Shown here piece by piece: positions 58,495 through 64,000 of a DNA stretch of 64,000 nucleotides. The position numbers and the translations under genes are program-made. The notes under the pieces are model-generated. The model saw only the letters and a program-made list of their open reading frames with translations. It made no database searches and was not told the DNA's origin. The first letter of the stretch is position 1. Every line of letters begins with the position of its first letter. The stretch is from Chlorobium sp. N1 (GTDB lineage Bacteria > Bacteroidota > Chlorobiia > Chlorobiales > Chlorobiaceae). The stretch is from contig NZ_SJPA01000001.1 in NCBI RefSeq assembly GCF_004332115.1, forward strand, positions 248,001 through 312,000, written 5' to 3'.

Positions 58495-58807
58495 TGTCGC
58501 TGTTGCGGCAAGTGCAATTCATACTGATGACGGCTAGACACGACATTGCCGATCCTGACCTTTCGAGTGAACCCAGTCAGCCGCTAAACCGAAAGAAATT
58601 ATCGCGACACGGAACAAAAACATGAACGATATGACTGGAACGAGTGGCCGTAGGCAGACATCAAAACGAAACCACTGCCGCAGGCACTCAAGCCTACAAC
58701 CCGACGTCACTTCCGCAAGGGACCGCCGATTAACCGCAGCACCCCGGATGGGATTTCACAAAAGGCAGCTCGATGCCGCGCCAATCAGAGGAAATCATGG
58801 AAGCCCC

Positions 58808-58822
58808 CTCTCAAAATGAGAG
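58808..58822 (+). promoter_or_regulatory. Candidate enhancer site U5
   Basis: CTCTCAAAATGAGAG is a perfect 6-3-6 palindrome and the best example of the shared element. It is centred 104 bp upstream of P5. Confidence 0.7.
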
Positions 58823-58918
58823 CCCGCCTCCTTCATATTGCCGCCGCACCCATCGCAAGAGAGCCGATACCCCGGGCAAAAAGCCCGTCATTACAGGTAA
58901 CGTACAAATATGATAACG

Positions 58919-58933
58919 TGGCACCCTTTATGC
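58919..58933 (+). promoter_or_regulatory. Sigma-54 promoter P5
   Basis: TGGCACCCTTTATGC keeps the -24 GG and -12 GC at the correct distance, with A for the first T of TTGC. It lies 57 bp before the gene at 58990 and would drive the PEP-CTERM genes, the TPR gene and the exosortase gene. Confidence 0.75.
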
Positions 58934-58989
58934 ATGCAGCCAGTTGAACGGCAACAGTATCGCAGTAAAACATCAGAGACAAACCAGTC

Positions 58990-59778
58990 GTGCATACCCC
59001 CATTAAAGAAAAAGGCCTGAAGCAGTCAACGCTTCTCAACGTCCGAATCGACAGCATCACCGAGGCCCAGCTGCTGAACAATCTTCAGAGCGGGATGCTC
59101 GTCACACCGAACATCGATCACCTTGTCCACCTGCAGAAAAACAGAGCGTTTTACGATGCCTATCAGTCAGCCGACTGGGTTGTCTGTGACAGCCGTATCC
59201 TATACTTCCTCTCGAAGCTGCTTTCCGTGCCGCTTCCCGAGGCGATTCCCGGCTCGAGCTTCCTCAGCTCGTTCTATATGCACCATAAGAACGACGCCGA
59301 CTGCAAGATCTTTCTTCTCGGAGCAGCAGAAGGGGTTGCCAGAAAAGCCATGGAGAACATCAACCGGAAAGTCGGAAGAACGATCGTCATCGGAGCCCGT
59401 TCTCCTTCATTCGGCTTCGAGAAGAACGAGGCGGAATGCGATGCAATCGTCGAACTCGTCAACCGCTCCGGAGCCACGGTGCTTGTCGTCGGTGCCGGCG
59501 GCGTGAAACAGGAGATCTGGCTTGCGCGCTACCGGGACCGCATGCCCGGAGTCAAGCTGTTCATGGCCCTTGGAGCGACCATCGATTTCGAGGCGGGCAA
59601 TGTCAGCCGCGCCCCCAAAGCAATCAGGAAAATCGGCATGGAGTGGTTCTACAGGCTTTTGATGGAACCAAAAAGAATGTATAAACGATACCTTCTCAAT
59701 GATCCCGTTTTTTTCCGGCATTTCGCCAGACAGCTAGCGGGAACTTACAGCAACCCGTTTGCCGCGACACAAGCGTAA
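58990..59778 (+). CDS. WecG/TagA/CpsF-family glycosyltransferase
   Basis: A 262-residue GT26 enzyme. Signs are NVRIDSITEAQLLNNLQSG, TPNIDHLVHLQKNRAFYDAY with the catalytic Asp region, ADWVVCDSRILYFLSKLL, FLLGAAEGVARKAMENI, and the C-terminal RAPKAIRKIGMEWFYRLLME. TagA and WecG add ManNAc-type sugars to lipid-linked GlcNAc, normally the second step of glycan assembly. A priming transferase is at 33021. The start is GTG at 58990. Such proteins are frequent in exosortase-linked loci. The short C-terminal amphipathic part (KRMYKRYLLNDPVFF) is the membrane tether. Confidence 0.92.
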   Translation: MHTPIKEKGLKQSTLLNVRIDSITEAQLLNNLQSGMLVTPNIDHLVHLQKNRAFYDAYQSADWVVCDSRILYFLSKLLSVPLPEAIPGSSFLSSFYMHHKNDADCKIFLLGAAEGVARKAMENINRKVGRTIVIGARSPSFGFEKNEAECDAIVELVNRSGATVLVVGAGGVKQEIWLARYRDRMPGVKLFMALGATIDFEAGNVSRAPKAIRKIGMEWFYRLLMEPKRMYKRYLLNDPVFFRHFARQLAGTYSNPFAATQA

Positions 59779-59791
59779 CCCCCCACACGCA

Positions 59792-60679
59792 ATGACACAC
59801 GAAGCCATCCGGAATGCGATACCGAGGCATATCGCAGGAAAGTTTAACCTCCCGGCCCTCATGGTCGCAGGACTCCTGGCGTTATCGAGTCCGGCCGGGG
59901 CATATGCAGACGAAGATTGGACCTATGCCAACCCTTACGGGCTGGATATTGCCGGCGACGTGCAGGACGCCGCTTCAGACGAGGCGTCCGTCACGTTCCA
60001 GGAAAACTACCTGCCGACGCTCTCCAGCTGGATCAACAGTAATCTTAAGGAGACCAGCAGCGTCAACGATCTGTCGGGCATCAGCCTCGACCCCTCACAG
60101 CTCTACCTTTCGACTGCTTCCGATGTCAGGGTCTATTTCGTCGGTGAAGGAGCCGGCTACTGGAATACGCTCGGCTTCACCACGGATGCCATAGAGAGTG
60201 CAATCGGGGATGGCGGGGAAATCATCTTCCCGAACGCCTCGACACAATCCTCATACCTCAACGGCACGGACGATCCGGCAAGGACCTATGACACCCCGCT
60301 GCTTCCCGGTGACTTCGTCGACCTCGGGACATTCGACGCAAATACCCAGCTCGATTTCTTCCTCATCGCCCAGGGAGCGCTCCTCAGTTCCACGACGTCG
60401 CAGCTCTATTCAACCGACTCGTCGCTGAACCTTGACGGGATTGCGCATGTCATCTCCTACGCCATTGCCGACAGCCCGTACCTCCTGATCGGCTTTGAGG
60501 ATATGTGGAACGGAGGTGACAAGGACTACAACGACCTGCTCTTCGCAATCGATATCGGAACAGCGAACGTCGCGGCCCTGACAACGGCTCCCGAACCCTC
60601 GACCCTGTTCATTCTTGGAACGTTCCTCCTTGCTGTTGCCTATCTGCACAAGAGACAACAGCGACAAACCGCCATATGA
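59792..60679 (+). CDS. PEP-CTERM secreted protein 1 (DUF4114-like)
   Basis: A 295-residue surface protein. The signal peptide covers about residues 1-39 (ALMVAGLLALSSPAGAYA). The middle domain has SSLNLDGIAHVISYAIADSP and the Ca-binding-like WNGGDKDYNDLLFAI typical of DUF4114. The C-terminus is a sorting signal: APEPSTLFILGTFLLAVAYL followed by a basic tail HKRQQRQ, i.e. PEP box, helix and Arg-rich end. The exosortase coded at 63420 is the probable processing enzyme. The start ATG at 59792 is chosen over 59759. It is paralogous to the next gene. Confidence 0.93.
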   Translation: MTHEAIRNAIPRHIAGKFNLPALMVAGLLALSSPAGAYADEDWTYANPYGLDIAGDVQDAASDEASVTFQENYLPTLSSWINSNLKETSSVNDLSGISLDPSQLYLSTASDVRVYFVGEGAGYWNTLGFTTDAIESAIGDGGEIIFPNASTQSSYLNGTDDPARTYDTPLLPGDFVDLGTFDANTQLDFFLIAQGALLSSTTSQLYSTDSSLNLDGIAHVISYAIADSPYLLIGFEDMWNGGDKDYNDLLFAIDIGTANVAALTTAPEPSTLFILGTFLLAVAYLHKRQQRQTAI

Positions 60680-60694
60680 CGGGCATAACCCCCT

Positions 60695-61471
60695 ATGATC
60701 ATGGAGACCATCATCACGCGCCCGGACAACGCCAGCCTGCAAACCGACAGAAGGATTATCGGGATTGCGTCTTTCTTCCGCAAAGCGACAAGCGCAGCTG
60801 CGGCCGCAGCGATGCTGCTGGCGGCGCCACTCTCCGGAACAGCCTTTGCATGGCCGTTCGATATCGCAGAGTTCGGAAATGACATTCCCGACTACCTCGA
60901 AGTACTCAACGACGTAGCACAAACGGAGTACGAAAGCGGCGATCTTGTCAGCATTGATCCTGCCAGACTGCTCATAACCACCGACTACGACAACGGCGGA
61001 GCCTACTTCCTCGGTAGAGGCGTCACCAATGCGACTGCGGCGACATTGGAGTACAGCATCGACGGCGCCGCCGCTGAAGAGCTGTTCACAGTCAGCAGCA
61101 ATGTCTTCTCCAAGGATTATCAGGTGCCTGGGGAGGAGTTCTTCAGCATAAACAACGGCCAGCTCGCTGCCGGATCAGCCCTCGAGTTCATCACATCATA
61201 CAACGAAGGATTCGATTTTTCCACGATGGCCGGCAACGCCCTTGCCTACGCCATTGCCGACAGCCCCTGGCTCCTCGTCGGATTTGAGACAGGGTTCGGC
61301 GATCAATTTGACGATCTGGTTCTTGCCGTCAACATTGGAGTTGAGAACGTGGCGGCATTGACAACCGCGCCCGAACCCTCAACCGTTCTGATTCTCGGCA
61401 CTTTCCTGCTGATGATCGTCTATCTGCGCAACAGGCAGCTGACCCCGGCCGCCAAGAACAACCGTGCATGA
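60695..61471 (+). CDS. PEP-CTERM secreted protein 2
   Basis: A 258-residue protein related to the preceding one, with the shared AYAIADSPWLLVGFETGF and ENVAALTTAPEPS. The signal peptide is atypical, preceded by a 25-residue leader (ATSAAAAAAMLLAAPLSGTAFA), and cleavage is likely after AFA. The sorting signal is PEPSTVLILGTFLLMIVYL with the basic tail RNRQLTPAAKNNRA. The DUF4114-like calcium loop is degenerate (FGDQFDDLVLAVN instead of GGDKDYNDLLF). The stop overlaps the TPR gene start by 4 bp. A second in-frame ATG lies at 60701. Confidence 0.93.
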   Translation: MIMETIITRPDNASLQTDRRIIGIASFFRKATSAAAAAAMLLAAPLSGTAFAWPFDIAEFGNDIPDYLEVLNDVAQTEYESGDLVSIDPARLLITTDYDNGGAYFLGRGVTNATAATLEYSIDGAAAEELFTVSSNVFSKDYQVPGEEFFSINNGQLAAGSALEFITSYNEGFDFSTMAGNALAYAIADSPWLLVGFETGFGDQFDDLVLAVNIGVENVAALTTAPEPSTVLILGTFLLMIVYLRNRQLTPAAKNNRA

Positions 61472-63423
61472 AAAAGAGATGGGCATTTCGGATCATCATT
61501 GCCGGGGGCCTGGTCTTGTTGACCGCAGGCCTCCTTTATTTCGGTTTCACCGGCATCAGCGACTTCGTCAGGAAAACACGAAATGAACAGGCATTGAATG
61601 AAGCCGGAAACCTGCTGGAGGAGGGCCGGCTGGCACAGGCATTCGACATCATCAGAATGCATGACCGCTCACTTCCCGACACGCAGAAAAAATGGCTCCA
61701 TCTTGAAATTGAGGCCTTGCATAAACTCGGCAACATCGGCCGCCTCCAGGCCCTGTTCGCAAAAGACCCCAGAGCCTTCGAACAGCATGAAGAGGCATCG
61801 ATGATGATGTGCCGGGCGCTGCTGGCTAGGGGTGAACTCAAGGAATACCAGGCTCTGCGTCAAACATGGGAAAACCGTAAAAGCCGTCCCGGAATCTGGT
61901 TTGCTCTCGATGTCGACGCACTGCTCATCCAGGGAGACCGGGCCGGTGCCATCAAGCTGCTGAAGGAACACTCCCTCGAGGGGGAAGCCGATGCGGCCCG
62001 GCTTACCCGGCTCGCCATCCTGACCGCCCCCGGAAACATGCCGGATGCCTGGAGGCTTCTTGAACAGGCATACCGAATAGCCCCCAGAAACCCCGACGTC
62101 CGCTCATTCCGCGGCCAGATCCTGGAACGGATGGGCCGTCGCCAGATGGCTCGCGTGGAGTATGTCGCCGCACACCTGGCCATGCCGGAAAACCCGCTCT
62201 ACCGCGAACAGCTTGCTGAATTCTACCGGCGGGGAGGGCAGCTCAAGCTCGCCCTACAGTCATGGTCGAGAGACCTCAACGACCACTCAGCGGATTTCAT
62301 CAGGCTGAAAGCGCTCTTCTGGAGCAAGATGGCGGCACCAGCCACGATCGAAAAGGCCGATAAAGCAGACCTGTTCGGACAGCTGACGCCAGTGGTCCTC
62401 TATCTGCAAGAGCTTCCCGAAGGCGTATACTGGGACGAAAAGCGGTACAACTCGGAAGTCAACGCCCGTGAGGCGTTTATCGAACAGCGCCAGGAGATCT
62501 TCTGGCTCCGTATAGTGCAACTGCTCAAAGACGGCGAAGAAGAAAACGCCTACAACCTGATCCTCTCCCATCCCTTCAAACGCTCATCCTGGAACCCCGA
62601 TATCGAGCGGGCCATCGAACAGGTTCTCGCCTTCCGCCTCGAACACCCGCAGCCGATCGACATCGACTCGTTTTTTTCCGCCCTGCAAAAAGGCCGCAGG
62701 CGCCACCAGCTCTTCACCCAGCTCGAGAGCATGGCCAATGGAGGGAAATCATCCCCCGAGCTCGCCCGCCTCATGAAAAGCCGGGAAGCCTTCGCTGCCG
62801 TCTTCATGGCGGGAGGCTGGATTGAAGCCGCCCTGCAGCTGCACGCCATGGAAAAAATACCCGATGATTTCCCCGACTGGGTCGCTTACGGGATGACACA
62901 GTCGCTTCGTTTCAACCGGGGAAACAGTGAAGCCCTCGCATTTGCCCGCAAACAGCCCGAAACCGAAAGCCTGAAGCTGCTCTCCGCAGAGCTCATGCTG
63001 GCAAACAACGAAGCCGATGCCGGCATTGCCGAACTCGAAACGCTTACCAGCCGAAATTCGGCAATAGGCTATCGGGCCGCCTGGCTGTTGAGCCTTGCTC
63101 GACTGGAGAAGAAAGAGCCCCAGAAAGCCAGAGCAGCCCTGGAAAGCCAGCCGGCGCTGAGCCAGAGTACGGCGGGCCGGGAGATCCGTGCACGGATCCT
63201 GCTCGCCGAAGGCAAAACCGCCGAGGCGCGTGGCCTTTACGAAAGCATCGCCGATGCGTCGAATGAGGCAAGAGGCTACCTCGCAAAAGTGGCATTCCGT
63301 GAACAAGAGTTGGAAAAGGCCAGAAAACTCACCCTGGAACTGCAACGGGAATTTCCCGACAACATGCAGTTGAGGAGAAACCTCATGACCATCGAAAAAG
63401 CTGAAGCGGACAGGTCAAAATGA
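61468..63423 (+). CDS. TPR-repeat membrane-anchored protein of the exosortase module
   Basis: A 651-residue protein with an N-terminal helix (RIIIAGGLVLLTAGLLYFGF) and then helical TPR-like repeats through to the end, for example GNLLEEGRLAQAFDIIRMHD, AWRLLEQAYRIAPRNPDVRS and AEGKTAEARGLYESIADASN. It resembles the TPR proteins (PrsT-like) found with PEP-CTERM systems, which may help export or assembly. It is anchored at the inner membrane with the repeats in the periplasm, if the usual orientation holds. The stop overlaps the ATG of the exosortase gene. Confidence 0.85.
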   Translation: MKKRWAFRIIIAGGLVLLTAGLLYFGFTGISDFVRKTRNEQALNEAGNLLEEGRLAQAFDIIRMHDRSLPDTQKKWLHLEIEALHKLGNIGRLQALFAKDPRAFEQHEEASMMMCRALLARGELKEYQALRQTWENRKSRPGIWFALDVDALLIQGDRAGAIKLLKEHSLEGEADAARLTRLAILTAPGNMPDAWRLLEQAYRIAPRNPDVRSFRGQILERMGRRQMARVEYVAAHLAMPENPLYREQLAEFYRRGGQLKLALQSWSRDLNDHSADFIRLKALFWSKMAAPATIEKADKADLFGQLTPVVLYLQELPEGVYWDEKRYNSEVNAREAFIEQRQEIFWLRIVQLLKDGEEENAYNLILSHPFKRSSWNPDIERAIEQVLAFRLEHPQPIDIDSFFSALQKGRRRHQLFTQLESMANGGKSSPELARLMKSREAFAAVFMAGGWIEAALQLHAMEKIPDDFPDWVAYGMTQSLRFNRGNSEALAFARKQPETESLKLLSAELMLANNEADAGIAELETLTSRNSAIGYRAAWLLSLARLEKKEPQKARAALESQPALSQSTAGREIRARILLAEGKTAEARGLYESIADASNEARGYLAKVAFREQELEKARKLTLELQREFPDNMQLRRNLMTIEKAEADRSK

Positions 63424-64000
63424 GCAAACGCGATATTCCCGTCATCATGCTTCTGGCCCTGATGGCCGCCTTCATCTGGTTGCGTGACCTCTCCTGGACC
63501 GACCAGCCTGCAGACAGCCTGCCGATACTGCTCTCCCTTCCCCTGTTCGTGTGGCTCGGGGCCCCCTGGAAACTGCAGCCAGGCCCCCTCAGGCTTTCAT
63601 CGAAAGGGCTGATCCTCATCATGACAAGTCTCGTGACCGGAGTGGCAACAGGGTGGAGCCTCATGCTTGCCGTCGGATGGACTGCCCTGCTCTGGATCTG
63701 GTTATCGGCCAGGCTTGCGCCTGAAGGGCGACAGCGTGTCCGAAAACTGCTGATCCTGCCACTGATGGCATTCCCGTGGTTGCTCCTTGACGCGCACGCT
63801 GTGGGGTGGTGGTTCCGGCTCTCAGGCAGCTGGGCGGCCGGGGAGTTTTTCTCCCTGATCGGCTTCAATGCAGTGCACGAAGGGACACGGGTGCTGGTAG
63901 AGGGCCTGCCCATCGATGTCAGTCCCGCCTGTTCCGGCATCAACGCCCTGCAATCGATGCTCATTGCAGGTTCGTCGCTTGCCTACATCATCCTTGGCCA
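63420..64000 (+). CDS. Exosortase (partial, 3' end beyond the window)
   Basis: The first 193 codons of an exosortase/archaeosortase family protein, running off the window end. About six helices are visible (e.g. IPVIMLLALMAAFIWL and GLILIMTSLVTGVATGWSLML). The active-site Cys region is PIDVSPACSGINALQSML, which matches the (A/S)CSG(I/L)xxL pattern of the catalytic Cys; the Arg and His motifs would lie beyond the end. The enzyme cleaves PEP-CTERM signals and transfers the protein to an envelope acceptor. The two proteins encoded upstream carry that signal. The exact Xrt subtype cannot be decided here. Confidence 0.9.
   Translation, partial: MSKRDIPVIMLLALMAAFIWLRDLSWTDQPADSLPILLSLPLFVWLGAPWKLQPGPLRLSSKGLILIMTSLVTGVATGWSLMLAVGWTALLWIWLSARLAPEGRQRVRKLLILPLMAFPWLLLDAHAVGWWFRLSGSWAAGEFFSLIGFNAVHEGTRVLVEGLPIDVSPACSGINALQSMLIAGSSLAYIILG

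Larger units (their letters stand above)
58495..58989. other. 495-bp regulatory gap before the wecG-like gene
   Basis: No convincing gene: a 65-codon frame at 58622-58819 has low-complexity basic composition, no recognisable domain and no known start signal. The gap contains enhancer site U5 (58808), a CGGGC-AAAAA-GCCCG hairpin at 58873-58887, and sigma-54 promoter P5 (58919). Confidence 0.7.

Noticed and set aside
58622-58819. 65-codon frame in the gap before the wecG-like gene
   Set aside because: Arg/His/Ser-rich composition, no ribosome binding site, and it would run into the enhancer palindrome U5; likely chance.
58873-58887. CGGGC-AAAAA-GCCCG hairpin as a terminator
   Set aside because: Only five base pairs and no T run follow; it lies between an enhancer-like site and a promoter, about 380 bp from the preceding stop codon.

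Overview
The window reads as a chromosomal segment of a green sulfur bacterium (Chlorobiaceae, perhaps Chlorobium sensu lato). This is inferred from protein character, GC content, a CrtB-type phytoene/squalene synthase, sparse Shine-Dalgarno sequences and general gene content. No photosystem or chlorosome gene lies in the window, so the assignment is moderate. Nearly all DNA is coding, and no insertion sequence, prophage or CRISPR array was seen.

Region 1 (1-23.2 kb) is mostly housekeeping: the end of a MacB-type exporter operon, an OmpA-like lipoprotein, lpxD, prs, rplY, an OppC-type permease, a NUDIX hydrolase, comEC, metF, lysA, rpmG, tRNA-Leu(CAG), a zinc-ribbon coiled-coil protein, the RNase P RNA gene rnpB, a PAS hybrid histidine kinase, an aminotransferase, ybeY, hflX, crtB and lysS. 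Convergent pairs are separated by symmetric hairpins (2831-2852, 11371-11393). The histidine kinase gene ends inside the 3' end of rnpB.

Region 2 (23.2-32.2 kb) is sensory: two PAS histidine kinases with closely similar C-terminal halves, a small AlbA_2 protein between them, a REC-PAS-PP2C (SpoIIE-like) phosphatase and a sigma-54 activator. The activator's N-terminal domain looks like a receiver without its phospho-acceptor aspartate.

Region 3 (32.2-64 kb) is one large exopolysaccharide locus ending in an exosortase (PEP-CTERM) module. It holds a polyprenyl-phosphate sugar transferase, a nucleotidyltransferase/beta-helix/vestigial sugar-transferase fusion, two STAS proteins and an RsbW-like kinase (a partner-switch set with the upstream phosphatase), and many glycosyltransferases. 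It also holds a Wza-like export protein, a Wzz/BY-kinase-like protein with a degraded P-loop, two LbH acetyltransferases, a Wzy/ligase-like membrane protein, VanZ, a flippase-type ABC transporter, an OafA-type acyltransferase and a WecG/TagA transferase. Two PEP-CTERM proteins, a TPR protein and the start of an exosortase close it. A phosphopantetheinyl transferase gene overlaps a gene for an adenylation-carrier-membrane acyltransferase fusion, which looks like a one-polypeptide analogue of the Dlt logic for acylating a polymer.

The main new observation is regulatory. Each gap above 100 bp within region 3 carries a sigma-54 -24/-12 promoter (32346, 37804, 44647, 56401, 58919). About 70-115 bp upstream of each lies a 15-bp palindrome of the form CT(G/C)TCA-N3-TGAGAG. 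Together with the activator at 30911-32209 and the partner-switch proteins, this suggests that the whole locus is one sigma-54 regulon controlled by an enhancer-binding protein that is not driven by a classical phosphorelay.
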